DNA from: Chitinophaga sp. YR627
GTDB lineage: Bacteria; Bacteroidota; Bacteroidia; Chitinophagales; Chitinophagaceae
NCBI RefSeq assembly: GCF_900114995.1
Contig: NZ_FOUX01000005.1
Coordinates: 496,001-560,000, forward strand
Length of the DNA: 64,000 nucleotides
Direction of reading: 5' to 3'
Shown here: positions 1 through 8,532 of the stretch, one piece after another
How the letters are laid out: each line of letters opens with the position of its first letter
Position numbering within the stretch: position 1 is the stretch's first letter
Made by a program: the position numbers and the translations under genes
Notes under the pieces: generated by a model
Told to the model about the DNA's origin: nothing
The model's database searches: none
Seen by the model: the letters and a program-made list of their open reading frames with translations, nothing else

Positions 1-1
1 G

Positions 2-646
2 GCCATTCTGATGTATTTCGGCATTCAGTCAATGGAGACCATAGAAGTAGGACCTTTCGAGTTCTATGACAAAATGAAGCTGAAATCCCGTTACAAGGAC
101 CTGGGTGTACGTGTTGTACCTCATGCAGTTGCCCGTTACGGTGCTTTTATTGCTAAAGGAGCGATCCTGATGCCATCTTATGTAAACATCGGCGCTTACG
201 TTGACGAGGGTACCATGGTGGATACCTGGGCGACAGTAGGCTCCTGCGCACAGATCGGTAAGCACGTTCACCTGAGCGGTGGCGTTGGTATCGGTGGCGT
301 ACTGGAACCACTGCAGGCTAGTCCGGTAATCATCGAAGACGGTTGCTTTATCGGCTCCCGTTGTATCGTGGTAGAAGGCGTAATCGTAGAAAAAGAAGCG
401 GTACTGGGTGCGAACGTAGTACTGACCCAGAGCACCAAGATCATTGATGTAAGCGGTCCGGAACCAATTGAATACAAAGGTCGTGTACCGGCACGCAGCG
501 TGGTAATTCCAGGTACTTATACCAAGAAATTCCCTGCCGGCGAATACCAGGTTTCCTGTGCACTGATCATCGGTCAGCGTAAAGCATCTACAGACCTGAA
601 AACCAGTCTGAACGACACCCTTAGAGAATTCAACGTAGCTGTATAA
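2..646 (+). CDS. dapD: 2,3,4,5-tetrahydropyridine-2,6-dicarboxylate N-succinyltransferase, 5' end outside window
   Basis: Succinylates tetrahydrodipicolinate in the succinylase branch of meso-diaminopimelate/lysine synthesis in the cytoplasm. The visible part is a left-handed beta-helix made of hexapeptide repeats, with the family segments GAYVDEGTMVDTWATVGSCA and HLSGGVGIGGVLEP and a C-terminal KYP-like tail (TYTKKFPAGEY). The frame is open to the left edge, so the first roughly 60 residues of a protein usually near 270 residues lie outside; the ATG at 11 is internal and not the true start. A strong intrinsic terminator follows 18 bases after the stop. Housekeeping gene with normal composition; family assignment is secure. 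Confidence 0.93.
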   Translation, partial: AILMYFGIQSMETIEVGPFEFYDKMKLKSRYKDLGVRVVPHAVARYGAFIAKGAILMPSYVNIGAYVDEGTMVDTWATVGSCAQIGKHVHLSGGVGIGGVLEPLQASPVIIEDGCFIGSRCIVVEGVIVEKEAVLGANVVLTQSTKIIDVSGPEPIEYKGRVPARSVVIPGTYTKKFPAGEYQVSCALIIGQRKASTDLKTSLNDTLREFNVAV

Positions 647-663
647 GCTATCTGAAAATACGG

Positions 664-699
664 AAAAAGCCGCTTCCTTCACCGGAAGCGGCTTTTTTT
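664..699 (+). terminator. Intrinsic terminator of dapD
   Basis: Perfect 14-bp stem (664-677 with 684-697, core AAGCCGCTTCC/GGAAGCGGCTT), six-base loop and a run of seven T at 693-699. Confidence 0.9.
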
Positions 700-809
700 A
701 TGGTCTTGTAAGTAGTTTTCCCCATTCCTCTGTCCTTTTACGTAGCAGATTGAAAACCCGGTTTCCACGAGCACTTTTTCCACGTTAGCAATACCCTTCA
801 CTCATAAAA

Positions 810-1970
810 ATGAAAAACATGAAAATTCCACCGATTGCGGCATTACTCCTGGCCCTTACTATGGCAAGCTGCGGAAAAAAGGAGATCAGTAGCATGGAAA
901 AGTTGTCCACTGAAACGAGTACCAAAGGTCTGGTGACCGTCAATTCCATACAGCCTGTACGCTCAGAAGCCCTGTTAGCCATGCAGTGCTATAACAATGC
1001 ATTTTACAATCAATATGGCACCTATGGCTCTTCTTTTAAAGCTTATTACTATTCTGACGTCAACCGTACCGGCAGAATGGATTTCTGGCGGCAGGCGGAA
1101 GCTATCGAGACATTAATAGACGCCTACAACGTCAACAATGACGCAGATCTCCGGAATAAAATGGTCTACCTCTACAACGGTATGCGCGATGCCTATGGAT
1201 TACTCTGGACCTCCAATACCTTCAATGACGATGTCATCTGGGGCGCATTAATGTGTGTCCGGGCCTTTCTTATCACCAATGACGGTGGGATGAAGGATAT
1301 GGCTAAAAACAACTTTGATATGGTCTGGAATCGTGCCTGGGATACCAACCTTGGCGGCGGATTATGGTGGACCACCACCAAGGCCACTAAAAATGCCTGC
1401 GTAAACGCCCCCGCTGCCATCTGCGCGATGTACCTCTACCAGGTAACCGGCGACGTCAGTTACCGGGATAAAGCCAAAATGATCACCGACTGGATGGTCA
1501 GCCGGCTATATGTATCCGGCACCGGAGAAGTCAAAGGCGCAATCAATGCCGCCGGCACCATCACCGAAGGTTCCCGTACCTATACACAGGGCACTTTTAT
1601 CGGCGCCTGTAGCATGCTGCATAACTCCTACCCTTCCTCCAACTTTAAAGCAATGGGTATGAAGGCCATGGACTACACAAAAAATAATATGTGCAACGCC
1701 CAGGGCCTGATGCCTGATGAATATGACTGCGATGATTGTCAGGGGTTCAAAGCTATCTTTGCACGTTGGGCCTGCCGGTTTGTAAAAGATCATAATTTGC
1801 AGACTAATTACGCCGCCTGGCTGAATTACAACGCCGCCGAAGCCTGGAACTACCGGAATTCAAATGGACTGATGTGGGGGCAATGGTGGAGAAGAACGCC
1901 GGATAGTTATGTAAATTCATTTGAGACGACCTGCGGAGTGGCAATGATGAATGGTGTCTGGGTATTTTGA
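810..1970 (+). CDS. Glycoside hydrolase family 76 (alpha-1,6-mannanase-like) lipoprotein
   Basis: Likely cleaves alpha-1,6-mannan backbones, as known GH76 enzymes do on fungal or bacterial mannans. The N-terminus is a lipoprotein signal ending in the lipobox TMASC (Cys21), so the protein is probably anchored in the outer membrane or periplasmic face. The rest is an (alpha/alpha)6-type helical domain. The GH76 catalytic Asp-Asp pair is seen as NDDVIWG (Asp140-Asp141), and the repeated WW/WG segments (LGGGLWWTT, NGLMWGQWWRRTPDSY) are typical. Length (386) fits one GH76 domain. A second ATG at 819 would also keep the signal peptide. It stands alone: no SusCD pair is adjacent, which is unusual for a mannan locus. 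Function inferred from family. Confidence 0.88.
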   Translation: MKNMKIPPIAALLLALTMASCGKKEISSMEKLSTETSTKGLVTVNSIQPVRSEALLAMQCYNNAFYNQYGTYGSSFKAYYYSDVNRTGRMDFWRQAEAIETLIDAYNVNNDADLRNKMVYLYNGMRDAYGLLWTSNTFNDDVIWGALMCVRAFLITNDGGMKDMAKNNFDMVWNRAWDTNLGGGLWWTTTKATKNACVNAPAAICAMYLYQVTGDVSYRDKAKMITDWMVSRLYVSGTGEVKGAINAAGTITEGSRTYTQGTFIGACSMLHNSYPSSNFKAMGMKAMDYTKNNMCNAQGLMPDEYDCDDCQGFKAIFARWACRFVKDHNLQTNYAAWLNYNAAEAWNYRNSNGLMWGQWWRRTPDSYVNSFETTCGVAMMNGVWVF

Positions 1971-1977
1971 TAGTCTG

Positions 1978-2040
1978 ACTATAGTTACCTTACGTTAGTG
2001 CTACCAAAAAAAGGCAGCACTAACGTAAGGTAACTATAGT
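1978..2040. repeat. Perfect 25-bp inverted repeat (long hairpin)
   Basis: Arms 1978-2002 and 2016-2040 are exact reverse complements; the 13-base spacer has a run of seven A and can add two C-G pairs after one mismatch. It begins 7 bases after the GH76 stop. There is no T tract after either arm, so a simple intrinsic terminator is not the whole explanation, although it could block transcription between GH76 and the tRNA. Confidence 0.9.
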
Positions 2041-2074
2041 ATAAAGCTTATTTAGGCATCTTTTTAAAGAAAAA

Positions 2075-2105
2075 TTTGGCAGTTTGGATTAAATGTGTAC
2101 TTTTG
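2075..2105 (+). promoter_or_regulatory. Promoter of tRNA-Leu, Bacteroidota consensus
   Basis: TTTG at 2075-2078, 19-base spacer, TACTTTTG at 2098-2105, an exact match to the Bacteroidota -33/-7 consensus (TTTG, TAnnTTTG). The mature tRNA begins 25 bases after the -7 box. Confidence 0.85.
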
Positions 2106-2130
2106 CAATCCCTAACACGGAAACAAGGAT

Positions 2131-2214
2131 GCCCAGATGGCGAAATTGGTAGACGCACTGTGTTCAGGTCGCAGCGCTCGCAAGGGTGTGCTGGTTCGAA
2201 TCCAGTTCTGGGCA
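2131..2214 (+). tRNA. tRNA-Leu, anticodon CAG
   Basis: Cloverleaf checked by eye. The acceptor stem GCCCAGA (2131-2137) pairs with TCTGGGC (2207-2213), with discriminator A2214. The anticodon stem CTGTG pairs with CGCAG around the loop TTCAGGT, giving anticodon CAG. A class II variable arm (GCGCTCGCAAGGGTGT region) fits leucine, and the T arm is CTGG-TTCGAAT-CCAG. The full CCA is not encoded (ACA follows). A terminator follows within ten bases. Confidence 0.95.
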
Positions 2215-2223
2215 CAAAAGCGG

Positions 2224-2257
2224 AAAGGTCGGAGAATTCTCCGACCTTTTGCTTTTT
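2224..2257 (+). terminator. Intrinsic terminator of tRNA-Leu
   Basis: Self-complementary stem 2224-2249 (AAAGGTCGGAGA/TCTCCGACCTTT around AT) followed by T-rich sequence to 2257. Confidence 0.85.
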
Positions 2258-3073
2258 ATAGTCGTCTGAGCCCGCGATAGGCTTGGATCAAGTTGAAAAC
2301 TTGGGGGATTAGCACTATGTATATAATTTGATTAGCTTAAAAAAAATTTAACGCCTCTAGCCACTGTTATAGCATTTATAAACAGCTTTACGGGTTGGAA
2401 ACGATCATAATAATAGATCCCCCCTTATCTTTTGACTCACTTCCACTTAATAGCTTCCCCACATCTCGAACAGATTAGATGTTAACCGTAACATTCTACA
2501 TCTTCCCTAACACCGTCAAATACACTCTCAGCGACGCTGAGAAAAAATCTTTAATCATCTGAATTATAAAGAAAAAAAAGAGGAATATGAAAGGATCAGT
2601 CAAAGAAAATGCCATCCTAATAGCCTGAATACCCTTACCAATTCCATAGAACAACTAGCAAATTATTTGGAATACCCAGTCCTATGCTTTGAGCCTTTTT
2701 GCATCTAAGCGCAAAAAACACCCCCTTTATGAAGGAATCTTTCAAGTCCTAGTACAAAAACTCTCGAGTCTTCAATCAAAAAATCACTGATTTTATCATT
2801 AAAGGAATTGAGTTTGATGCACAGGGCTAATTATACTTTTACCATTGCTTATTGAACATGTACATTAAGATATTGTTTCAACATCGCACTAACCTATGAT
2901 TGGATTGGTACTTCTCATTATTACGCTTACGGGAACATAAGCCATTGCTTCGACATAAAAAATCACCTATAGGTAGTTTTTTATCTGAACATTTTACTAT
3001 TAATTGCTTGTACAAAGAAATAGAGTAAGGCGGTTACTTGTAAATTCAGCATATTCCCCATAACAATACTATT
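2258..3073. other. AT-rich gene-free stretch behind the tRNA
   Basis: About 800 bases with stops in all frames every few dozen codons, clearly more AT-rich than the flanking core genes. Short open pieces exist (for example around 2620-2700 and 2730-2830), but I recognise no protein in them. I see no integrase or recombinase remnant. It may be decayed insertion DNA or a long upstream region of the 962-residue gene. Confidence 0.5.
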
Positions 3074-5962
3074 ATGAAACAGCACATTCCAATCTTCAGT
3101 CATGATTTTCTCGAACCTTATCTGTTATCATTCGATCTTTCTCATGTAGTTAATATCAATCAGATAACCGATTATATAATCAACTGGAACGAATCGCTTC
3201 GTAACGGGAAACTGGGAAAATTCAAGGAAGAAGCAATTAAATCGAGATTCCTAATGGAGATATTCGGGATTGTTCTAGGTTTTAATTATAAAAACACCGA
3301 AAAATGGTTATATCAAGAAGAACTAAAAACAGATGTTGACGGAACAAAACCCGATGGCGTCTTAGGCAGGTTTCATATAAGTGAGAATAGTATAAACAAT
3401 GAGATTCAAATTGTGATTGAAGTAAAGGATGCTAAATCCAATTTGGATAAGCCTCAGAACAGAAAAGCATTCAAAATCACACCCGTGGACCAAGCATTCC
3501 TATATGCTTCTAAAATGGGAGGCTACTGTCAATGGATAGTTGTCACTAATATGGAAGAAATAAGAATTTATGCTGCAACCGACCAAACACGCTATCAAAA
3601 ATATACATTACCTGATTTACTTTCAGAAGAGAAGCTTAAGGAATTTATATTTCTTTTTCACCGAGATCGTTTTTTCAACGGAGAGAGCTCTCCTACATTG
3701 AAACTCCATTGGTTCCAAAAACAAAGGAAACAAAAAATACTAGCACATAAGAATATCGTTGACGAACTGTATTACTGCCTGTATAAATTTGACCAATTAT
3801 CATTTGTCAATCCATGGTTACTGTGCAATTTGAAACCGTTTAATGTGCTTGATAACACCGTCTGGCACTATGAATATCAGCACCTTTTTACGTTAAATCC
3901 TAAAATTTATATATTACTCGAAAACGTAGCATTGGAGGAGGGAAATATCATCATCAAAAAAAAATTCGAGGAAACACTCAAGAAAGAAAACACAATTGAA
4001 TATCAGAAAAAATTACATTATATTTTTAAAAAGTTAAACCAGAATTTAATTAATAAAATTACGGCCGTTAAAGATACAAGTGTTATTGAACGATATAACA
4101 AGGGGGTACTTGGATTTTCCCTTAGACATATCTTTGACGTAACTGACAGTATCGGTCTCAATTTCCATATAAACTTCTCTGTACAGGAAAAATGCGAGTG
4201 TATTAATTGCACATATCGCACATTGAATTTCAAAAAAATAATCGGAAATCTGAACGATACTGTAGGGAAAAAGGAAGAGCATACATTGAGCATAGCTTAT
4301 GGGCATTATTTGCTAGCTACAGACAACTACAAAAAGTCCTACCATATATATAAAAAATTAGAAAGCGAGTCCAAGGGAAATGACAAAAGATGTATCGAAT
4401 ATTTTATTACTAAGTACAATTTGGCAAACATCTGCCACTTAATATTTGATGACGCCGAAAATGATGGTAAAAAAAAGGAAGGAAGATCGATTGATCTAGA
4501 CAGAATCCTTAGTGAGGAAATAGAAGTTTTCATTGATCAAGATATCAGGAAAGTGCTGCTTGAAATAAAAGAAAACTGGGTTTTCAATCGTGCGGAGAAA
4601 AAAATAGCGGAACTTGTTGTTAAACTTAAGGAATTGATGTTATTATATAAATCAGGCGGACAAATGTTTGCTGGGCCCAATTACGTTAATAACCTTTGCG
4701 AGGAATTTGCCACACTTTTTCGATATATACATTCAAATTATATCATACATGACATATACGAGCCATACAAAAATGTAGTACAATCGGTTTTTCAAGGACT
4801 AATTTATAGTTATCAAATACCAGATCACGGAATAATATCTTTCCCTGATTTTTACCTTACTGAAGCCATACTGTATATTACTCCAGATAAACTAAAAAAA
4901 ACTCTGCATGAAGTAGAAGCATTATCCGTTCACGACGAAGGCAGGTCGCTTTTACTAGAAAAAGCCGTGGTTTTCTTCAAATCATATTATCGGGAGGGTA
5001 TTGGGGGAGGGCCAACTAGAGATTTAGACCTGGAAAAACAACTAATAAGTTATCGCTTTAGAGACCTATATACTAATATCTTCAGCAATTTATGTATACT
5101 TTTCAGATATATTCAATTCACCGACCAAGAATTTGAACAAACAGCCATTGGGATTTGCAAATTTATTAATGTTGATGAAATATTGTCCTGGTCTGACGTA
5201 AAGCACCTTAGTTTGCTTATAAAAAAGAAAGGCGGCTTGTTCTCTAGTAAACAACTATTAGAGCTCTTATCAACCTCAATAAACACAAATAGAAATCGCC
5301 ATCTTAAATATAACAGTCTTATAACTGCTATTTCAATCGCTTTGCGAAAGTTTCACACGGATATACAAATTGCCAACAAAAATATTGTATTACAAGCAAT
5401 TCTTAATTGCACGATTAATGATAAAATAACAGATCTAACACCACTAGTTCATCTTTGGCATATCCTGTCCGACGATAACAAACAAATATTAAGCGTTACC
5501 TTTGAGGAACATCTGGATGTAAATTTTAACAGCGATTTATACGAACAGATGCTAAAAAACAATGTCATCAACTTCGATCGAAAAACATATCTTTCTCAAC
5601 TTGCAGAAATTGTTAATAAAACAAAACAAGCTGGTTACCTCGGCAGCAGAAATGGGAAAACACATTTCGAAGACTACATATGCTATAATTTTCTGCTCAT
5701 ACCTTATATCTTAAATCTAAATTTCAACTTGCCGGAATTTAAAATTCTTAAAAACTTATCAGACTTCGAATCTTGGTTAGCTAACCCTATTGACTTTGAT
5801 TACGAAAGATTCGAAACAGATTGGCTAAAAGCTGCCAATAATGAATACATTTTAAATAGGATGAAAGGTAACGAGAAAATAACCGAAGCACTTTCAAGAA
5901 AACTAAAAGCTGAATATGACAAAAATTTGGCAAAAATATACTTCCGATATTTCATACAATAA
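3074..5962 (+). CDS. Large PD-(D/E)XK nuclease-like protein with helical/TPR-like C-terminus, putative defence protein
   Basis: 962 residues, AT-rich and lysine/asparagine-rich, unlike its neighbours, so probably acquired. Residues about 50-170 look like the nuclease domain of type IIG/ISP restriction enzymes. Asp94 is in KPDGVLG, Glu116-x-Lys118 in VIEVKDAK, and Gln140-x3-Tyr144 in QAFLYA, giving a D-(x21)-ExK core with the QxxxY motif of RecB-like nucleases. No methyltransferase, helicase or NTPase motif follows. The remaining roughly 750 residues are helical, with a C-x-C-x2-C cluster at Cys374, Cys376 and Cys379, a TPR-like stretch near 405-450, and a conserved-looking end (LAKIYFRYF). 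This arrangement would fit a sensor fused to a DNA-cutting effector. Nuclease fold: fair confidence. Defence role: inference from fold, size, composition and location behind a tRNA. I do not recognise a named family. Confidence 0.65.
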   Translation: MKQHIPIFSHDFLEPYLLSFDLSHVVNINQITDYIINWNESLRNGKLGKFKEEAIKSRFLMEIFGIVLGFNYKNTEKWLYQEELKTDVDGTKPDGVLGRFHISENSINNEIQIVIEVKDAKSNLDKPQNRKAFKITPVDQAFLYASKMGGYCQWIVVTNMEEIRIYAATDQTRYQKYTLPDLLSEEKLKEFIFLFHRDRFFNGESSPTLKLHWFQKQRKQKILAHKNIVDELYYCLYKFDQLSFVNPWLLCNLKPFNVLDNTVWHYEYQHLFTLNPKIYILLENVALEEGNIIIKKKFEETLKKENTIEYQKKLHYIFKKLNQNLINKITAVKDTSVIERYNKGVLGFSLRHIFDVTDSIGLNFHINFSVQEKCECINCTYRTLNFKKIIGNLNDTVGKKEEHTLSIAYGHYLLATDNYKKSYHIYKKLESESKGNDKRCIEYFITKYNLANICHLIFDDAENDGKKKEGRSIDLDRILSEEIEVFIDQDIRKVLLEIKENWVFNRAEKKIAELVVKLKELMLLYKSGGQMFAGPNYVNNLCEEFATLFRYIHSNYIIHDIYEPYKNVVQSVFQGLIYSYQIPDHGIISFPDFYLTEAILYITPDKLKKTLHEVEALSVHDEGRSLLLEKAVVFFKSYYREGIGGGPTRDLDLEKQLISYRFRDLYTNIFSNLCILFRYIQFTDQEFEQTAIGICKFINVDEILSWSDVKHLSLLIKKKGGLFSSKQLLELLSTSINTNRNRHLKYNSLITAISIALRKFHTDIQIANKNIVLQAILNCTINDKITDLTPLVHLWHILSDDNKQILSVTFEEHLDVNFNSDLYEQMLKNNVINFDRKTYLSQLAEIVNKTKQAGYLGSRNGKTHFEDYICYNFLLIPYILNLNFNLPEFKILKNLSDFESWLANPIDFDYERFETDWLKAANNEYILNRMKGNEKITEALSRKLKAEYDKNLAKIYFRYFIQ

Positions 5963-6045
5963 CCGCTGTCTATTTTTAAATCCACTGGCAGAAACTTAAT
6001 CTGACACTAGACCCGTATCATTAAAGACCTAATAATCAACAATAT

Positions 6046-6114
6046 TTGGTTCGACAATCTACCACTACTGGGCACATAATGGCAAACGCCGGAGATAATG
6101 TCTCCGGCGTTTTT
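6046..6114 (+). repeat. tRNA-3'-end-like relic plus terminator hairpin (copy 1)
   Basis: GGTTCGA at 6048-6054 and CTGGGCACA at 6068-6076 echo the T-loop and acceptor end of the tRNA-Leu at 2131-2214. A terminator hairpin follows directly, AAACGCCGGAGA (6084-6095) with TCTCCGGCGTTT (6101-6112), then T residues to 6114. Positions 6066-6112 match 8391-8437 at 41 of 47 bases. Best read as the remnant of a tRNA end left by insertion next to the tRNA; the T stem itself is broken. Confidence 0.55.
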
Positions 6115-6242
6115 GTTTGTAGATTTCTCTGCCCCACTCCGGACGTGGCTTTACTGATATTTATCTTCAATAGTCAATCTTTGCCCTTTTCTATCAATAA
6201 CCAATACCGGCGCCACATCGCCATGCCACATCGCATCTTTCT

Positions 6243-6696
6243 TTACCGGCTTTCATTATAAAATGAGATCACTTTCTTTTTTAGATCCAGTTCTACAACA
6301 TAATTCCCCAGAATATCCATGCCCAGTAAACCCGCTATTGCATTACAATTGAAAATATTTTCATCGATTCCTGTGCTGTAAACCATCACATTGCTAATGG
6401 AAATCTCCTTGTTGGCCCCAATGACCAAAGATGTTATTTTGTTTTTGTAATAGTTTTAGACGTATTGTTCGCATCATTTGCTCTTACCTTACCTCTCTGA
6501 GAAAGAGAAACATAGCAGGAATGGATGATGCTGACCTCTGCGCCCATATCGATGATGAAGCGATAGTCCTGCCCGTTAATAGATAATACTATTACCGGAA
6601 CTTTATATCATCCTTGTAGGAGATGGATACAATTTGTGATTTAGAGTTTACTGCGAATGCTAAACAAATAACGAATAGAAGGTATTTAACTTTCAT
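6243..6696 (-). pseudogene. Retropepsin-like aspartic protease, frameshifted
   Basis: Reading leftwards from the ATG at 6696, frame 1 gives a signal peptide (MKVKYLLFVICLAFA) and stops early. A second frame gives VPVIVLSINGQDYRFIID followed by MGAEVSII, the active-site region of retropepsin-like proteases with the usual DTGA changed to DMGA. A third frame (6428-6243) gives the C-terminal AGLLGMDILGNYVVELDL, a strong family signature. One missing base in each of two A-rich spots (near 6600 and near 6440) restores a single protein of about 150 residues. Either a true pseudogene or homopolymer sequencing errors; the Thr-to-Met change at the active site favours real decay. Confidence 0.75.
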
Positions 6697-6906
6697 AAAC
6701 AGAGGGTGGGATTTAGAAAAGTTGGAGATGAAATATCACCGCTTACTGCTCCAAAATAACCATATGCTTCATTTAGCATATTAGGAGAACAAAAGGGCCG
6801 TGGCGGAAACACTGCCATTTTTAGATCCAATCTCGTTGGTATGGAAGTGTTGGGGTCTTGCAATCTAATATTCAGATTGCCTCCATTATCATCACCAGGC
6901 CCATAC
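6697..6906. other. Gap with an unassigned start-less reading frame on the minus strand
   Basis: A minus-strand frame of about 70 codons is open from near 6915 to a TGA at 6693-6695 (contains NMLNEAYGYFGAVSGD). It has no start codon at its beginning, and I do not recognise it. It could be the tail of another broken gene between the FabH-like gene and the retropepsin relic. Confidence 0.25.
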
Positions 6907-7995
6907 TTAAGAAGGAACCCGGTATGCTATTGCGTTCATGTTAACTCCTGCGCCTACAGCGGCAAATACAATATTCGTCCCTTTGGTAATCTGCTGATTA
7001 ACAAACTCTCCCTTAGATATCAAATCAAAAAGCGTAGGAAGAGTGGCCACAGAGCTGTTTCCCAGCCAGGAAATTGTCATTGGCATGATATCCGCAGGCA
7101 CCTCATGTTCTCCTCCATACATATTGAATAGCTCCCTCAGGATCGCTTCATCCATTTTCTCGTTCGCCTGATGGATAAGCAACTTATCAATGTCTGAAAT
7201 CGAAAGCGAAGCTTTTTCAAGACAATCCTTAATTGTCAATGGAACAGTTTTCAAGACATTTTCATACAATTTCCGTCCATTCATTTTTAAGAATAAGGAA
7301 TCAGCTTTAAAATTAGGATTATAGGAACACCCCATTCCCAAAACATAAGCCAAATCATCCGTATAGGATTTTGATACATGGGAAAGAATTCCAATAGGCA
7401 CAGTGCTATCCATGGCTTCCAGTATAACAGCGCCTGCTCCATCCGCATAAATCATACTATCCCTATCATGAGGATCGCAGACCCGGGATAAAGTTTCAGT
7501 ACCGATGACCATCACTCGTTTTGCACTTCCAGATTTTATAAAATAGTCAGCCTGAATGATACCCTGAAGCCATCCCGCACAGCCCCATGTCAAATCATAA
7601 GCTACAGTGAGAGGATTAATAATGCCCAGATGATGCTTCACTCTTGACGCCAATGCGGGGACAAAATCACTACGTCTGCTTTCCGCCCTGATGTCTCCAA
7701 AATTATGGGCAACAATAATATAATCGAGGCTTTCGGGATCAATACCTGTTGATTTTAATGCATCTTCTGCCGCCAGTCCCGCAATATCAGAAGCAACCAG
7801 ATCATCCGAAACATATCGGCGTTCACGTATACCGGTAATTTTGCAGAACTGCTGGATGATCTCTTTATTCATCTTCGATAACACCATACCATCTTTGTCG
7901 TAGAAAACATGATTTAAGAAATCATCATTTGAGATCCTTAAACTTGGAATATAGCTTCCGCTACCGATGATTACCGTAAAGAAATTTGTATCCAT
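6907..7995 (-). CDS. 3-oxoacyl-ACP synthase III family protein (FabH-like), solitary
   Basis: A KAS III-fold condensing enzyme, expected to join an acyl-CoA or acyl-ACP starter to malonyl-ACP. The Cys-His-Asn triad is intact: Cys139 in DLTWGCAGW, His275 in LLIHQANEKM, Asn313 in WLGNSSVATLP. Length 362 is slightly above E. coli FabH (about 317), with an insert near residues 25-45. It has no neighbouring acyl-carrier protein, KAS II or other lipid gene. It lies between the retropepsin relic and a tRNA-like repeat, so it probably is not the housekeeping fabH; paralogues of this kind often feed specialised lipids or secondary metabolites. Substrate unknown. Transcribed alone; nearest upstream feature is a gene-free stretch. 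Confidence 0.85.
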   Translation of the reverse strand: MDTNFFTVIIGSGSYIPSLRISNDDFLNHVFYDKDGMVLSKMNKEIIQQFCKITGIRERRYVSDDLVASDIAGLAAEDALKSTGIDPESLDYIIVAHNFGDIRAESRRSDFVPALASRVKHHLGIINPLTVAYDLTWGCAGWLQGIIQADYFIKSGSAKRVMVIGTETLSRVCDPHDRDSMIYADGAGAVILEAMDSTVPIGILSHVSKSYTDDLAYVLGMGCSYNPNFKADSLFLKMNGRKLYENVLKTVPLTIKDCLEKASLSISDIDKLLIHQANEKMDEAILRELFNMYGGEHEVPADIMPMTISWLGNSSVATLPTLFDLISKGEFVNQQITKGTNIVFAAVGAGVNMNAIAYRVPS

Positions 7996-8390
7996 AATTA
8001 TTCTTTGATATTATGTACCCCATTTAATAGCTACCAATGACGGCTGATTTACCTATGACAGTTTAAACAAATGTAATACATTAGAATCTATTCTTTTATA
8101 TCATCTTATTTTCCTAAATCCTTTTGATCTCTAAAGTCTCTCTTTCTCCATTCATTGCAATAGACCTCTTCTGTTCTGATTAATTTACTGACAATCAATA
8201 TCATTTGGTTCCGGATAGAGCGGATCGTTACCTCCCCGCTCCCCCGCAGAGATGACTACGCAAGACTCGCTTCCGATAGTTGACTAGACCTTGTCGGACA
8301 GGATTGGCTACCTGTCGGGTAATTCCGAGGTGTTTCATAAAAAAATCCCCACCTCACGGACTTTGCACAGCGCAATCGAAATTAATCCGC
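7996..8390. other. Gene-free stretch upstream of the FabH-like gene
   Basis: About 400 bases without a credible reading frame. The left part is AT-rich and should hold the minus-strand promoter of the FabH-like gene. The part near 8215-8370 is locally GC-rich and unlike its surroundings. No RNA gene or protein relic recognised. Confidence 0.4.
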
Positions 8391-8441
8391 TACTGCGCAC
8401 GTGATGGCAAACGCCAGAGATAAAATCTCCGGCGTTTGCCA
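8391..8441 (+). repeat. tRNA-end-like relic plus hairpin (copy 2)
   Basis: Matches 6066-6112 at 41 of 47 bases. Keeps TACTG-GCAC at the left and a longer hairpin at the right, TGGCAAACGCC (8405-8415) with GGCGTTTGCCA (8431-8441), plus GAGAT/ATCTC inside. The T-arm part upstream (TCGAAATTAATCC) is more decayed than in copy 1. Confidence 0.6.
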
Positions 8442-8532
8442 TTATAGAAATATCTAAACCTTTTACAGACATTATATCAGGGGCATTGTTAGCCGATTTA
8501 AAGATGAACTTCTCTTTTGACAGCGAAACTAA

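Noticed and set aside
29..682. 217-codon open frame on the minus strand over dapD
   Set aside because: Lies entirely opposite the well-conserved dapD frame and its terminator; no recognisable protein.
2076..2261. 61-codon frame across the tRNA-Leu gene
   Set aside because: Covers the promoter, tRNA and terminator; not a protein gene.
2258..3073. Possible integrase or toxin-antitoxin relic behind the tRNA
   Set aside because: Translated by eye in likely frames; no recombinase or antitoxin motif found.
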